A stretch of 64,000 nt of DNA from Erythrobacter ramosus (GTDB lineage: Bacteria; Pseudomonadota; Alphaproteobacteria; Sphingomonadales; Sphingomonadaceae): assembly GCF_009828055.1 (NCBI RefSeq), contig NZ_WTYB01000001.1, forward strand, positions 1,250,634 to 1,314,633, written 5' to 3'. This document shows positions 18,512 through 28,604 of this stretch, in pieces; the stretch's first letter is position 1; every line of letters starts with the position of its first letter. Below the pieces are notes generated by a model, which saw only the letters and a program-made list of their open reading frames with translations, ran no database searches and was not told the DNA's origin. A program made the position numbers and the translations under genes.

Positions 18512-19348
18512 TCAATCGCGTAGCAATTCGTTGATCCCGGTCTTGGAGCGGGTCTGCGCGTCGACCGTCTTGACGATGACCGCGCAGTAGAGGCTCGGCC
18601 CCATCGTGCCATCGGGCAAGGGCTTGCCGGGCATCGAACCGGGGACGACCACCGCATAGGGCGGGACGCTGCCCATATGGACTTCTCCGGTCGCGCGGTC
18701 GACGATCTTGGTCGACGCGCCGAGATAGACGCCCATCGACAGCACCGCGCCTTCGCCCACACGCACGCCTTCGGCCACTTCAGCCCGGGCACCGATGAAG
18801 GCGTTGTCGCCGATGATTACGGGTTCGGCCTGAAGCGGTTCGAGCACGCCGCCGATCCCCGCGCCGCCCGAAATGTGCACATTCGCGCCGATCTGCGCGC
18901 AGGAGCCGACGGTCGCCCAGGTGTCGATCATGGTGTTCTCGCCAACATAGGCACCGATGTTGACGAAGCTCGGCATCAGCACGACGCCCTTGGAGATATG
19001 CGCGCCGCGACGGACGACGGCGCCCGGCACCACGCGGAAACCGGCATCGCGGAAGCGGTTCTCGCCCCAACCGGCGAACTTCAATGGCACCTTGTCGAAC
19101 GCCGCTTCGCCTGCTGCGCCGCCTTCCATCACCCGGTTGTCGTTGAGCCGGAAGCTGAGCAGCACCGCTTTCTTGAGCCACTGGTTGACCTGCCAGCCGC
19201 CGGTGCCATCGGGCTGAGCCACGCGCGCTTCGCCGCTGTCGAGCAGGGCCAGCGCATCGGCGACCGCATTGCGCACCTCATGGCCCGGCGTGATGTCGGC
19301 GCGGTTTTCCCAAGCGGCTTCGATGGCGGCGATCAGGCTATCGGTCAT
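18512..19348 (-). CDS. dapD: tetrahydrodipicolinate N-succinyltransferase DapD
   Basis: DapD adds succinyl from succinyl-CoA to tetrahydrodipicolinate in the lysine/diaminopimelate pathway. The 278-residue length and left-handed beta-helix hexapeptide repeats are typical. Visible family blocks include [72 protein letters not shown] and [14 protein letters not shown]. It acts in the cytosol. No other dap gene is near; it is followed by a gap filled with dispersed repeats on its upstream side. Confidence 0.97.
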   Translation of the reverse strand: MTDSLIAAIEAAWENRADITPGHEVRNAVADALALLDSGEARVAQPDGTGGWQVNQWLKKAVLLSFRLNDNRVMEGGAAGEAAFDKVPLKFAGWGENRFRDAGFRVVPGAVVRRGAHISKGVVLMPSFVNIGAYVGENTMIDTWATVGSCAQIGANVHISGGAGIGGVLEPLQAEPVIIGDNAFIGARAEVAEGVRVGEGAVLSMGVYLGASTKIVDRATGEVHMGSVPPYAVVVPGSMPGKPLPDGTMGPSLYCAVIVKTVDAQTRSKTGINELLRD

Positions 19349-19375
19349 GCGAGTTCTCCAGAAACACTTCCATCC

Positions 19376-19467
19376 CCGTTCGTCCTGAGCTTGTCGAAGG
19401 ACAGTCCTTCTTCGGGAACGGAGCAGGAAGTGAAGTGCAGCCCTTCGACAAGCTCAGGGCGAACGGA
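19376..19467. repeat. inverted pair of TTCG...GAGCTTGTCGAAGG repeats
   Basis: CGTCCTGAGCTTGTCGAAGG (19381-19400) and the reverse-oriented CCCTTCGACAAGCTCAGGGC (19441-19460) form arms of a hairpin about 40 bases apart, in the gap upstream of dapD. The same 20-base core occurs at 21691-21715, 21755-21781, and 48306-48331. Confidence 0.8.
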
Positions 19468-19521
19468 CGTTGGTCGGAAATCGGGCGACCGCTTAGCCTT
19501 CGCGCAGGTCGGCGGCAAGCG

Positions 19522-20592
19522 TTACGCAGGCATTCCCGCGGCCAGCGCGAACTCGTAAGCCCGCTCTGCCAGCGGCCGCACCCGTTCGCTCATCGCTTGA
19601 GCATGGGACGAGGACGCTGTGCCGTCGATTACGCGCTTCTTGATGCCCTGCATGATCCCGGCGAGGCGGAACAGGTTATAGGCAAAATACCAGTCCATCG
19701 GCGGCACGGGGAAGCCGGTGCGCGCGACGTAGCGTTCGACTGCTTCCTCTTGCGAGGGAATGCCGAGCGCTTCGATATCCAGCCCCAGCAGCCCTGCGCG
19801 GCCATCGGCCGGATTGTGCCAGTTGAGCATCAGGTAGCTGAAGTCGGCAATCGGATCGCCCAGCGTCGACAGCTCCCAATCGAGCACCGCGATGATGCGC
19901 GGCTCGGTCTTGTGGAAGATCACGTTGTCGAGCCGGTAATCGCCATGCACCACGCTTGAGCCATGCTGCGGCGGAATGGTCTGCGGCAGCCATTCGATCA
20001 GCCGCTCCATTTCCGGCATCAGTTCGGTTTCGGACAGCTTGTACTGCTTGGTCCAGCGGGCGATCTGGCGCGCGCAGTAATCGGTCGGCTTGCCGTAATC
20101 GCCCATCCCGATGCGGTCGGGCTGATTGAGGTGCAGGTCGGCCATGGTGTCGATCAGCGCGTGATAGAGCGCGCGGCGTTCGTCCGGCTCCATACCGGGG
20201 AGCGCGCCGTTCCACAGGCTGCGGCCATCGGCCATGCTCATCACGAAGAACTTCGATCCGATAACCTCGGGGTCTTCGCATAGGCCATAGGTGCGCGGCA
20301 CCGGGAAGCCGGTCGGGAACAGCCCGGTCATCGCCGCATATTCGCGGTCGACCGCGTGGGCGCTGGGGAGCAGCTTGCCGAAGGGCTGGCGGCGCAGCAC
20401 GTAGGAGGCACCGGGCGTGTCGATCCGGTAGGTCGGGTTCGACTGGCCGCCCTTGAACTTGGTGTAGCTGATCGGGCCTTCGAAGCCTTCGACATGGGCG
20501 TCGAACCAAGCGGTCAGTGCGGCAAGGTCGAGCTGGTCCTTCTCGGTCACTTCGACCGTGCCGACCATCTCTGTGTCGTAGTCAATATCCAT
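19522..20592 (-). CDS. aminoglycoside-phosphotransferase-family (ACAD11-like) kinase
   Basis: A 356-residue kinase-like protein of the phosphotransferase (APH, PF01636) family. The catalytic loop VVHGDYRLDNVIFH and metal loop AVLDWELSTLGDPIADFSYL are intact. In aerobes such proteins sit beside acyl-CoA dehydrogenases, and the human ACAD11 carries the same domain fused; they are thought to phosphorylate hydroxy-acids or hydroxyacyl-CoAs. Here it shares one base with the upstream alcohol dehydrogenase stop codon, implying co-translation, and lies in the acyl-CoA block. Confidence 0.88.
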   Translation of the reverse strand: MDIDYDTEMVGTVEVTEKDQLDLAALTAWFDAHVEGFEGPISYTKFKGGQSNPTYRIDTPGASYVLRRQPFGKLLPSAHAVDREYAAMTGLFPTGFPVPRTYGLCEDPEVIGSKFFVMSMADGRSLWNGALPGMEPDERRALYHALIDTMADLHLNQPDRIGMGDYGKPTDYCARQIARWTKQYKLSETELMPEMERLIEWLPQTIPPQHGSSVVHGDYRLDNVIFHKTEPRIIAVLDWELSTLGDPIADFSYLMLNWHNPADGRAGLLGLDIEALGIPSQEEAVERYVARTGFPVPPMDWYFAYNLFRLAGIMQGIKKRVIDGTASSSHAQAMSERVRPLAERAYEFALAAGMPA

Positions 20593-21686
20593 CAGTCGAA
20601 CACCACCACGGTGCGCGCGGAGTGCCCGGCGCGCATGGTATTGAAGCCTTCGTTCACCTGATCGAGCGTGATGCGCTCGGCGATGATCGTGTCGAGATCG
20701 AGCAGGCCCCGGAGGTAGAAATCCACCAGACGCGGCAGGTCGACGGGGAAGTGGTTCATCCCCATCAAGGCGCCCATCAGCTTCTTCCCGCCGAGCAGGT
20801 CAAACGCCGAAAGTCCGACTTTGCAGTCCAGCGGCATCATACCGAGGATCACGGCGGTGCCGCCGCGCTTCAATGCGGCGACCGCGAGATCGGCCGAAGC
20901 CTGACGGCCCACCGCCTCTATCCCCCAATCGACCCCGCCGCCCGAGATCGCGATGATCTGCTTGGCGGCATCTGGCGCGAGGGCATCGACGGTGTGGGTA
21001 GCGCCCAGCACTTGCGCGAGCTCGCGCTTTTCCGGCAGCGGATCGGCGGCAATGATCTTGCTTGCCCCGGCGATTTTCGCAGCGTTGATGACCGCAAGGC
21101 CCACCCCGCCGCAGCCGACCACCAGCACGGTTTCACCCGGCGTGACCTTGCAGGCGTTGAAGATCGTTCCCGCACCGGTCGTCACCGCGCAGCCGAGCAG
21201 GGCGGCACGGTCGAACGGCATATCCTTGTCGATGGAAACGCAGGCGTGTTCGTGGATCAGCATCTGTTCGGACAGGGCCGAGAGGTTGAGCATCTGGTTG
21301 ACCGGCGAGCCATCGGCAAAGGCGATGCGCGAGGAATCGCCCTTGGCGCGGCGGGTGTCTCCGCCAAGGCATAGCGCCATGCGGCCCGTGACGCAGAATT
21401 CGCAGTGACCGCAGAAGGCCGAGAGGCAGGAAACAACGTGGTCGCCGGGCTTCACCGTGCGCACTTCGGAGCCGACTGCGCGGACGATCCCCGCTGCCTC
21501 ATGCCCCGGAATGGCGGGCAGGGCGTGGGGGTAATGCCCATCGATGAAATGCAGATCCGAATGGCACAACCCGCAGGCCTTGGTGTCGATCAACACCTCA
21601 TGCGGACCGGGCTCGGCATAGGTCACTTCGGCGATGCGAAGGCCTTCGCCTGGTGCTTCAAGAATGGCGGCTTTTGCCACAAGCAA
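20592..21686 (-). CDS. zinc-dependent alcohol dehydrogenase (MDR superfamily)
   Basis: A 364-residue medium-chain dehydrogenase. Zinc sites are complete: catalytic CGLCHSDLHF and GHEAAG, structural CGHCEFCVTGRMALC. The Rossmann motif VGCGGVGLAVINAAKIAGA marks NAD binding. Likely oxidises an alcohol to an aldehyde in the same catabolic route as the adjacent kinase-like protein and acyl-CoA dehydrogenases. Its stop codon shares one base with the kinase start codon. Substrate unknown. Confidence 0.93.
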   Translation of the reverse strand: MLVAKAAILEAPGEGLRIAEVTYAEPGPHEVLIDTKACGLCHSDLHFIDGHYPHALPAIPGHEAAGIVRAVGSEVRTVKPGDHVVSCLSAFCGHCEFCVTGRMALCLGGDTRRAKGDSSRIAFADGSPVNQMLNLSALSEQMLIHEHACVSIDKDMPFDRAALLGCAVTTGAGTIFNACKVTPGETVLVVGCGGVGLAVINAAKIAGASKIIAADPLPEKRELAQVLGATHTVDALAPDAAKQIIAISGGGVDWGIEAVGRQASADLAVAALKRGGTAVILGMMPLDCKVGLSAFDLLGGKKLMGALMGMNHFPVDLPRLVDFYLRGLLDLDTIIAERITLDQVNEGFNTMRAGHSARTVVVFD

Positions 21687-21690
21687 ACTC

Positions 21691-21781
21691 CGTTCGCCCT
21701 GAGCCTGTCGAAGGGCCGTTCTTCCTTCGTAGCTCAGGTTGAAAAAGAAAAACGGTGCTTCGACAAGCTCAGCACGAACGG
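21691..21781. repeat. second inverted pair of GAGC(T/C)TGTCGAAG repeats
   Basis: CGTTCGCCCTGAGCCTGTCG (21691-21710) and GTGCTTCGACAAGCTCAGCA (21755-21774) are opposed copies of the same dispersed repeat found near dapD and hemF, lying between the alcohol dehydrogenase gene and the acyl-CoA dehydrogenase gene. Confidence 0.8.
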
Positions 21782-21811
21782 CAGTTTTAACGTGGTCTCA
21801 GCGCGCCTTGA

Positions 21812-23149
21812 TCAGCGCGCCACGCCCATGTCGCCCGAGCTGAAGCTCTGGGTTTCATTGACCACCCGGCCATGATCGCCGCGCAGGGCGTTGGCGGTCG
21901 GGCCGGGGACGGGTGCGTGCTTGGCGAACTCCATGTGCGCGATCGAGCGGGCGTGGACTTCGTCCGGCCCGTCGGCGAGCCGCAGAGTGCGCTGGTGGGC
22001 ATAGGCCGAGGCAAGGCCGTAGTCTTCCGACACGCCGCCGCCGCCATGCGCCTGGATCGCATCGTCGATGATCTTGAGCGCCATGTTGGGCGCCTGCACC
22101 TTGATCATCGCGATTTCCTGCTTGGCAGACTTGTTGCCGACCTTGTCCATCATGTCAGCTGCCTTTAGGCAGAGCAGACGGGTCATGTCGATGTCGATGC
22201 GGGCACGCGCAACGCGCTCTTCCCAGACCGAGTGCTTGTAGACCGGCTTGCCGAAGGCTTCGCGCTCCTGCAGGCGGCGGCACATCTTGGCCAGCGCCTC
22301 TTCGGCGACACCGATGGTGCGCATGCAGTGGTGGATGCGGCCCGGCCCGAGGCGGCCTTGCGCGATCTCGAAGCCGCGCCCTTCGCCCAGCAGCATGTTC
22401 GAGACGGGGACGCGGACGTCCTTCATTTCGACTTCCATGTGGCCGTGCGGGGCATCGTCATAGCCGAACACCGGAAGGTGGCGCAGGATGGTGACGCCCG
22501 GCGCATCGATCGGCATCAGCACCATCGATTGCTGCGCGTGACGCTGTGCCGAGAAATCGGTCTTGCCCATCACGATCGCGACCTTGCAGCGCGGATCGCC
22601 GAGGCCCGAAGACCACCACTTGCGCCCGTTGATCACATAATGATCGCCGTCACGCTCGATCCGGGTCTCGATGTTCGTGGCGTCCGAGGAGGCGGTGTAG
22701 GGCTCGGTCATCAGGAAGGCCGAACGGATCTCGCCGTTCATCAGCGGCCGCAGCCATTCTTCCTTCTGCTCGCGCGTGCCGTAGCGGTGGAACACTTCCA
22801 TGTTGCCGGTATCGGGCGCGGAGCAGTTGAACACTTCCGAAGCCCAGCCGAGCCGGCCCATTTCCTCGGCGCACAGCGCATATTCGAGGTTGGTGAGGCC
22901 CGGGCCTTCAAACTCGAAGCTGTCGTCGACATGGTGGTGGCTGTCGTTGCGCGGCGGCATGAACAGGTTCCAGATGCCGGCGTCCTTGGCCAGCTTCTTC
23001 TTGTCCTCGATGATCTGGATCACCTTCCAGCGATCACCCGCGGCGTCCTGCGCCTTGTAGGTGTCCATGTTGGGGCGCACATGCGTCTCGATGAAATCGC
23101 GCACACGGTTGCGCCAATAGACCTGGCGTTCAGTGGGTTCGAAATCCAT
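21812..23149 (-). CDS. acyl-CoA dehydrogenase
   Basis: A 445-residue FAD-dependent acyl-CoA dehydrogenase that would introduce the alpha-beta double bond into an acyl-CoA. It carries [20 protein letters not shown] (flavin-site region), [20 protein letters not shown] and [20 protein letters not shown] at the C-terminus. The ATG at 23149 is chosen because GAGAGGAA precedes it; an in-frame start 25 residues earlier has no matching homology. Slightly longer than short-chain members, similar to the ACAD10/11 group. Confidence 0.93.
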   Translation of the reverse strand: MDFEPTERQVYWRNRVRDFIETHVRPNMDTYKAQDAAGDRWKVIQIIEDKKKLAKDAGIWNLFMPPRNDSHHHVDDSFEFEGPGLTNLEYALCAEEMGRLGWASEVFNCSAPDTGNMEVFHRYGTREQKEEWLRPLMNGEIRSAFLMTEPYTASSDATNIETRIERDGDHYVINGRKWWSSGLGDPRCKVAIVMGKTDFSAQRHAQQSMVLMPIDAPGVTILRHLPVFGYDDAPHGHMEVEMKDVRVPVSNMLLGEGRGFEIAQGRLGPGRIHHCMRTIGVAEEALAKMCRRLQEREAFGKPVYKHSVWEERVARARIDIDMTRLLCLKAADMMDKVGNKSAKQEIAMIKVQAPNMALKIIDDAIQAHGGGGVSEDYGLASAYAHQRTLRLADGPDEVHARSIAHMEFAKHAPVPGPTANALRGDHGRVVNETQSFSSGDMGVAR

Positions 23150-23228
23150 GGGGGTGTTCCTCTCTCGTCCTATTTGAAAACCGAATCTGGCATTGACCGT
23201 GGCAGAGCCTTGTCCGCCCGCCAAGCTC

Positions 23229-24665
23229 TCATTTGTGCGTTAGAGCCCCTGCCGCAACGGCACGCTCACCCGCAATCCGGGTCGCGATGCGGGCCTCGTG
23301 ATCGGCGCGCGTGATCGGGAAGCGGGCCAGCCAGAATGCCGCGATCAATGCCAGCACGGCGGTCACCAACAGGTAGGCCAGTGCAAGATTGGCGACCACA
23401 TCGGGGGCGACGGCGGCCTGCGCGGTGCCAGGCTCAAGCCCGATGGTTTCGACGATCAGGCTGGTGAGCAGAATGCCCCCGCCGGTCGCCGACTTCTGGA
23501 TCAGCCAGTTGCCCGCATAGAAGGTGCCTTCCGCGCGTTTACCGGTGCGTTCCTCAAACGCCTCGACAATCTCGGCCACCATCGACGTTGCCGAGATGAT
23601 CGACACAACCCCCGCCGTATTCGCAGCCACCATGAAGGCCATGAACAGGCCGGTCGAAAGCGCCCCGCCGGTCTGCGGCCAGAATCCGATGAGGTAAAGG
23701 ACATAGGGCGTCCCTGCGATGGCGAGTGCAGCCAAAGCGCCGCCCGCCCCGCTCAACGGCTTGCCAAAGCGGCGGTGCAGCGGGCCGACCAGAAGGAACA
23801 TCGCCACCACCGACAGGCCCAGCGCCAGCGGGTAGAGCTTGAACGCCAGCTCGCTGAACTGCCACACATAGCGGATGACATAGAGCGTGATCGAGAGCGT
23901 CACGCCCTGACTGATATAGGCCGCCAAGGCACCGTAGGCGAAGATCACGAACGCGCGCTCGCGAAAGGCGTCGAAGATGTCGGCAAACGCCAGCCGTAGC
24001 GAGAACGGCGGCGGCGCCGTGTCGGGCAATCGCGCGACATAGGGGTGCTGTCCGGCAGCTGATCCGATCACCGAGACCAGCATGACCACCGCTCCCACCA
24101 TCCCGAACACTGCATAGCCATCGGGCTGCAATTGCGATTCCGGGGTGGGCAGGAACACGGTGAAGGCCAGCACCGACATGGTCAGCCCGCCAACCCAGCC
24201 CGACAGGAAACGGTATCGGAACAGCGTGGTGCGCTCGACATAATCATTGGTGATTTCCGGCACCATGCTGATCGAGGGCACCTCGCAGGCGGACAGCAGC
24301 AGACGCACGCCCACGGCCAGCGCGACGATCTCCCAAAAGGTCGGCACGCCGGTGAACGGCGGCGACCACATCAGCACCCAGGCCAGCGCCAGCGGGATGG
24401 GGGCGAGATAGAGCCATGGCAGGCGGCGGCCCCAGCGGGTATAGGTGCGGTCGGACAAGTGCCCGATCAGCGGATCGGCGAAGGCGTCGATAATCAGCGC
24501 GGTCGCCAGGGCGGCGCCGACGATCCCGGCATCCACCCCCAGCACCAGATTGTAGAACGGCAGCAGGAAGAACGAAAAACCGCCGTCCTTGACCCCGAAC
24601 GCCACGGCACCGAACCCATGCATCACTTTGAGCCTGCCCGGAAGCGGCCCGGCAATCATGCTCAT
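23229..24665 (-). CDS. MFS transporter, GPH (glycoside-pentoside-hexuronide) type
   Basis: A 478-residue inner-membrane transporter with about twelve predicted helices. The family signature between helices 2 and 3 is [20 protein letters not shown], and [15 protein letters not shown] follows. GPH members carry sugars with a cation, but close relatives in sphingomonads are found beside acid or steroid catabolism genes, so the substrate is open. Starts at ATG 24665, upstream of two possible alternative starts, with the divergent acyl-CoA dehydrogenase beyond. Confidence 0.88.
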   Translation of the reverse strand: MSMIAGPLPGRLKVMHGFGAVAFGVKDGGFSFFLLPFYNLVLGVDAGIVGAALATALIIDAFADPLIGHLSDRTYTRWGRRLPWLYLAPIPLALAWVLMWSPPFTGVPTFWEIVALAVGVRLLLSACEVPSISMVPEITNDYVERTTLFRYRFLSGWVGGLTMSVLAFTVFLPTPESQLQPDGYAVFGMVGAVVMLVSVIGSAAGQHPYVARLPDTAPPPFSLRLAFADIFDAFRERAFVIFAYGALAAYISQGVTLSITLYVIRYVWQFSELAFKLYPLALGLSVVAMFLLVGPLHRRFGKPLSGAGGALAALAIAGTPYVLYLIGFWPQTGGALSTGLFMAFMVAANTAGVVSIISATSMVAEIVEAFEERTGKRAEGTFYAGNWLIQKSATGGGILLTSLIVETIGLEPGTAQAAVAPDVVANLALAYLLVTAVLALIAAFWLARFPITRADHEARIATRIAGERAVAAGALTHK

Positions 24666-24878
24666 CCGCGCCCGTCCCTCAGGCCACGCCAATCGCCGAA
24701 TCCGGCCAATGTCTCTCTCCCAACTTCGGTTTCGAACCTAGACCGATTGCGCCGCTCGTCAATCGCGCCCGGTCTGACGCTACGGCATGGAGAAACCTGC
24801 GATGAGCCCTTGCGAGGGCCCTTCAAATGCCACTAACGTAAGCGTCAAGTGAGAGACACGAGAGAGGAGACTCGGCCG

Positions 24879-26072
24879 ATGGCTGATCTGGATACATTCC
24901 GCAGCGAAACCCGCAGCTGGCTGGAGGCGAACTGCCCGGCCGAGATGCGCGAACCGGTGCGCGATGAAAGCGATATCTATTGGGGCGGCCGCCGCGCCAC
25001 CTTCAAGAATGACGCTCAAAAAGCGTGGCTCGAAGCCTGCGTGGCCAAGGGCTACACCGTGCCCGCATGGCCCAAAGCCTATGGCGGGGCAGGGCTTTCG
25101 CCGGCAGAAGCCAAGGTGCTGCGCGAGGAAATGGGCCGCATCGGTGCCCGCCCGCCATTGAGCAGCTTCGGCATCTGGATGCTCGGCCCCGCGCTGCTGC
25201 ATTTCGGCACCGAAGGCCAGAAGCAGCGCTTCCTCAACGAAATCGCGCGTGGCGAAATCCGCTGGTGTCAGGGCTATTCCGAACCCGGTTCGGGCTCTGA
25301 TCTCGTGAGCCTTCAGACCTTCGGCGAAGACAAGGGCGATCACTGGGTCGTCAACGGCCAGAAGGTCTGGACGTCCTATGCCGACCACGCCGACTGGATC
25401 TTCTGCCTCGTCCGCACCGACAAGGCGGACAAGTATCAGGGCATCACCTTCATGCTGTTCGACATGGCCAGCGAAGGGGTCGCCACCAAGCCGATCCTGC
25501 TGATCAGTGGCAATTCGCCGTTCTGCGAAACCTTCTTTGATAACGTCGCGGTGCCCAAGTCCTATGGCGACGATTGCCCGGCCTACGTGGGCCAGATCAA
25601 CCGCGGCTGGGACGTCGCCAAATACCTGCTCGGCCACGAACGCGAGATGATCTCGGGCGCCGATGGTGGGGATCGCACCGCCGGGATTGGTGCGGCGATG
25701 AAGCGGCATTCGGCCAAACTGGGCGATGAGCTCGATCCGGTGCTGCGCGCAGAGCTGGCGATGTTCGATGTCGATGCGCTGGCCTACACCGCGATGGGGG
25801 AGAAGTTCCTCGATGAAATCAAGGTCGGCAAGGCGCACCCCGCGCAGCCGAACATGATGAAATATGCCGGCACCGAACTGAACAAGCGTCGCCACGAATT
25901 GATGATGGCGGTGGGCGGTTCGCGCAGTCTCGAATGGGACAGCGAGGAAACCGAAGGCGGCAAGCCATCGCGTACCTGGCTGCGGACCAAGGCGAACTCG
26001 ATCGAGGGCGGGACGAGCGAAGTGATGCTCAACGTCATCGCCAAGCGCATTCTCGACCTGCCGGGCGCTTGA
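24879..26072 (+). CDS. acyl-CoA dehydrogenase
   Basis: A 397-residue flavin-dependent acyl-CoA dehydrogenase. Blocks seen: PAWPKAYGGAGLSPAEAKVL, QGYSEPGSGSDLVSLQT (flavin binding), VVNGQKVWTSYADHADWIFC and NSIEGGTSEVMLNVIAKRIL at the end. GAGAGGAGA precedes the ATG at 24879. It is divergent from the transporter and followed by another acyl-CoA dehydrogenase gene after a 23-base perfect inverted repeat; the two may form a heteromeric enzyme. Confidence 0.95.
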   Translation: MADLDTFRSETRSWLEANCPAEMREPVRDESDIYWGGRRATFKNDAQKAWLEACVAKGYTVPAWPKAYGGAGLSPAEAKVLREEMGRIGARPPLSSFGIWMLGPALLHFGTEGQKQRFLNEIARGEIRWCQGYSEPGSGSDLVSLQTFGEDKGDHWVVNGQKVWTSYADHADWIFCLVRTDKADKYQGITFMLFDMASEGVATKPILLISGNSPFCETFFDNVAVPKSYGDDCPAYVGQINRGWDVAKYLLGHEREMISGADGGDRTAGIGAAMKRHSAKLGDELDPVLRAELAMFDVDALAYTAMGEKFLDEIKVGKAHPAQPNMMKYAGTELNKRRHELMMAVGGSRSLEWDSEETEGGKPSRTWLRTKANSIEGGTSEVMLNVIAKRILDLPGA

Positions 26073-26086
26073 TAATTTAATCGTCC

Positions 26087-26148
26087 CCCCGGCGCAGGCC
26101 GGGGCCCAGATCGCTAGCGTTGCTGCTGGGCCCCGGCCTGCGCCGGGG
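26087..26148. repeat. 23-bp perfect inverted repeat between acyl-CoA dehydrogenase genes
   Basis: CCCCGGCGCAGGCCGGGGCC (26087-26106, extending by CAG) is exactly complementary to CTGGGCCCCGGCCTGCGCCG (26126-26145, extending by GGG), with a 16-base loop. A related GC-rich arm recurs at about 27325-27350. It resembles a REP-like element and sits between two genes on the same strand. Confidence 0.8.
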
Positions 26149-26175
26149 TGACGAACACTTGGAGAGGGAAAACCA

Positions 26176-27315
26176 ATGCCCCTGTATCACAACGAAGATC
26201 AGGCGATGCTTGCCGACACCGCGCGCGGATTTATCGCGGAAGAAGGCAACATCGCCAAGCAACTGCGCCACTGGCGCGACCGCAATTGCAAGGACGGTTT
26301 CGGCCACGGCCTCTGGAAGCAGATGGCCGAGATGGGCTTCACCGGCATGTTGGTGGACGAGTCCGACGGCGGGCTTGGCATGGGCCATGTCGAAGCCGGG
26401 ATCGTGCTCGAGGAGATCGGCCGCAACCTCACGCCTTCGCCGTTCCTGACCTCATCCGTGCTGGCCGCGACTGCGTTGAAGCATGGAACGGACGACCTCA
26501 AGGGCCGCTATCTGCCCGGTCTGATCGCCGGTGATAGCGTGTTTGCCGTCGCCATCGACGAAACGGCCAAGCACCGCCCAAGCCGCATCACCACCCGCGC
26601 TGAAAAGTCGGGCAACGGCTTCAAGCTTTCGGGTGCTAAGAGTTTCGTCATTCATGGCGGCAGCGCCGACATGATCGTGGTCGCTGCGCGCACTTCGGGA
26701 TCGGACGAAGATGCCGACGGGATCACCTTGTTCGCCGTGCCCAAGGACGCCAGCGGCATGAGCCATGACGTGGTGCGGCTGGTCGATTCCTCGATGGCGA
26801 CGCACACCAAGTTCGACGCAGTTGAATTGGACGGCGATGCGGTCATCGGCGAGATCGATGGCGGGCGCGCAGTGCTTGATGCGATGCTGCTCGCGGGCCG
26901 TGTCGGCGCGGCGGCGGAAGGCGTCGGTGTCGCAAGGGGCGCGATGGACATGACCGTCGATTACCTCAAGCAGCGCAAGCAATTCGGCAAGCTGATCGGT
27001 GAGTTCCAAGCCCTCCAGCACCGCGCCAGCCACCTCTATTCCGAAGTCGAGATCGCCCGCGCCGCTACCATCAAGGCGCAGCAACTGCTTGACGGCGGTT
27101 CGGCCCATGCGGACTTAATGGCCAGCGTTGCCAAGGCCAAGGTCGCCAAGACCGCGCGCCTCGCGGTGCAGGAAGGCGTGCAGATGCACGGCGGCATCGG
27201 CATGACCGACGAATACGATCTCGGCCTCTACATGAAGCGCGACCGCGCCTTGGCCGAATTCCTGGGCGATGCCTATTTCCACGCGAACCGCGTGGCGGAA
27301 TTGAGCGGGTATTGA
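26176..27315 (+). CDS. acyl-CoA dehydrogenase
   Basis: A 379-residue acyl-CoA dehydrogenase-like protein. It contains GFTGMLVDESDGGLGMGHVE, the helical dimer interface QRKQFGKLIGEFQALQHRAS and QMHGGIGMTDEYDLGLYMKR. The flavin loop is altered (FAVAIDETAKHRPSRITT), so it may be the non-catalytic or divergent partner of the upstream dehydrogenase. The ATG at 26176 follows AGAGGG. Followed by GC-rich repeat and the SDR gene. Confidence 0.93.
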   Translation: MPLYHNEDQAMLADTARGFIAEEGNIAKQLRHWRDRNCKDGFGHGLWKQMAEMGFTGMLVDESDGGLGMGHVEAGIVLEEIGRNLTPSPFLTSSVLAATALKHGTDDLKGRYLPGLIAGDSVFAVAIDETAKHRPSRITTRAEKSGNGFKLSGAKSFVIHGGSADMIVVAARTSGSDEDADGITLFAVPKDASGMSHDVVRLVDSSMATHTKFDAVELDGDAVIGEIDGGRAVLDAMLLAGRVGAAAEGVGVARGAMDMTVDYLKQRKQFGKLIGEFQALQHRASHLYSEVEIARAATIKAQQLLDGGSAHADLMASVAKAKVAKTARLAVQEGVQMHGGIGMTDEYDLGLYMKRDRALAEFLGDAYFHANRVAELSGY

Positions 27316-27426
27316 ACATTAATCCCCCGCCCCGGGCCTGACCCGGGGCCCCGCTTTTCTTCCGCGGCGGGCTAAAAGCAAGCGGGGTCTCGGATCACAT
27401 CCGGGACGGTGGTAGAGAGAGAAAAC

Positions 27427-28236
27427 ATGGACATTCAATCACTTTTCAGCCTCGAAGGTCGCATTGCCCTCGTCACCGGCGGCAGCCGTGGCATCGGCAA
27501 GATGTTCGTCGAGGGCCTGCTCGCGGCGGGCTGCGCCAAGGTCTATATCTCGGCGCGCAAGCGTGACCAGATGCAGGACACCATCGACCAATTCGGCGCG
27601 GATCGCGTCATCGGCATCCCCGCCGACCTTAGCCAGATGGATGGCATGGTGAGCCTCGCCAATGAGCTGAAGGCGCGCGAGACGCGGCTCGACATCCTCA
27701 TCAACAATGCCGGGGCGGCGTGGGGCCAGCCCTATCTCGAGTTCTCGGAAGCCGGGTGGCACCGGACGATGGACTTGAACGTCAAGACCCCGTTCTTCCT
27801 CACCCAGAAGCTCCACGATCTGCTGGTCGCAGGCGGGCAGAACGGGCATCCGGCCAAGGTGATCCACGTTTCGTCCATCGATGGGCAGAGGATCAACCCG
27901 TGGGAAACCTATGCCTATCAGGCGTCGAAGGCGGCGGTGATCCAGCTGACCCGGCGCATGGCCGCGCGGCTGATCCAGGACAATATCGTGGTGTCCTCCA
28001 TCGCGCCCGGCGCTTTCCCGTCAGAGATGAACAAGGCCGCCAAGGATGCGCCTGACGCCAGCGCCTCGGGCATCCCGGCCAAGCGCATCGGCACCGCCGA
28101 AGACATGGCCGCCGCGGCAATCTACCTGTGCAGCCGCGCGGGCGATTACGTGGTGGGCGAGACGCTGACAGTCGATGGCGGCGTGGTCAACGCGCTGCTA
28201 CCGAACCACTTCGCTGACCCGTCGGGCGGACACTGA
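27427..28236 (+). CDS. short-chain dehydrogenase/reductase (SDR)
   Basis: A 269-residue classical SDR. The cofactor motif TGGSRGIGK, NNAGAAWG, and the Ser-Tyr-Lys triad in HVSSIDGQRINPWETYAYQA followed by SKAAV are all intact. It probably reduces or oxidises a hydroxyl in the acyl-CoA degradation route. GAGAGAGAAAAC before the ATG serves as a weak ribosome site. A terminator follows, marking the end of the catabolic block. Confidence 0.93.
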   Translation: MDIQSLFSLEGRIALVTGGSRGIGKMFVEGLLAAGCAKVYISARKRDQMQDTIDQFGADRVIGIPADLSQMDGMVSLANELKARETRLDILINNAGAAWGQPYLEFSEAGWHRTMDLNVKTPFFLTQKLHDLLVAGGQNGHPAKVIHVSSIDGQRINPWETYAYQASKAAVIQLTRRMAARLIQDNIVVSSIAPGAFPSEMNKAAKDAPDASASGIPAKRIGTAEDMAAAAIYLCSRAGDYVVGETLTVDGGVVNALLPNHFADPSGGH

Positions 28237-28258
28237 GCCACCATTCAGCGCTAAGCAC

Positions 28259-28293
28259 AGGGGCCGGGGGAGCGATGCTCCGGCCCTTCTTAT
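28259..28293 (+). terminator. rho-independent terminator after the SDR gene
   Basis: GGGCCGG (28261-28267) pairs with CCGGCCC (28280-28286) around a short GC loop and is followed by TTCTTATT. It lies about 25 bases past the SDR stop codon. Confidence 0.75.
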
Positions 28294-28400
28294 TCGGCGT
28301 CGGCTATACTAGCATAGAGCGAGCCGCGCCGAGCAACGACATTGTCGGCACCCGGGACGGCTGATGCAGTGTGCACAGTCCGACTGAGCGGAGACCACCA

Positions 28401-28598
28401 ATGGCCACAGTACCCACGCCCACGCCCGATACGGTCGAACCCACCGCGCCGCCGGTCGAAGCGCCGCCGCAGCCCAGCGAACCGTTTCCGTCCACGCCCG
28501 ACGAAACCGAACCCACACCGCCCGATATTGACGAACCCGGTCGCGGCCCGGACGAAGTGCCGCCGGAGTTTTCCGGCATCACCGACCCCGATCAGTAG
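28401..28598 (+). CDS. 65-residue proline-rich small protein
   Basis: A small acidic, low-complexity protein: ATVPTPTPDTVEPTAPPVEA followed by PPSTPDETEPTPPDIDEPG-type repeats. No hydrophobic segment. The ATG follows GCGGAGACC. The opposite strand reads through too, but the peptide reading has the coherent composition and a site. It could be disordered or cell-wall related. Function unknown. Confidence 0.5.
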   Translation: MATVPTPTPDTVEPTAPPVEAPPQPSEPFPSTPDETEPTPPDIDEPGRGPDEVPPEFSGITDPDQ

Positions 28599-28604
28599 TT
28601 CGCC

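Noticed and set aside
22232..23314. 360-residue plus-strand frame opposite the acyl-CoA dehydrogenase
   Set aside because: Pure antisense of a conserved gene.
28304..28582. Minus-strand Gly/Ser-rich frame opposite the proline-rich small protein
   Set aside because: Mirror of CCG/GCC-rich codons; the plus-strand reading has a ribosome site and better composition.
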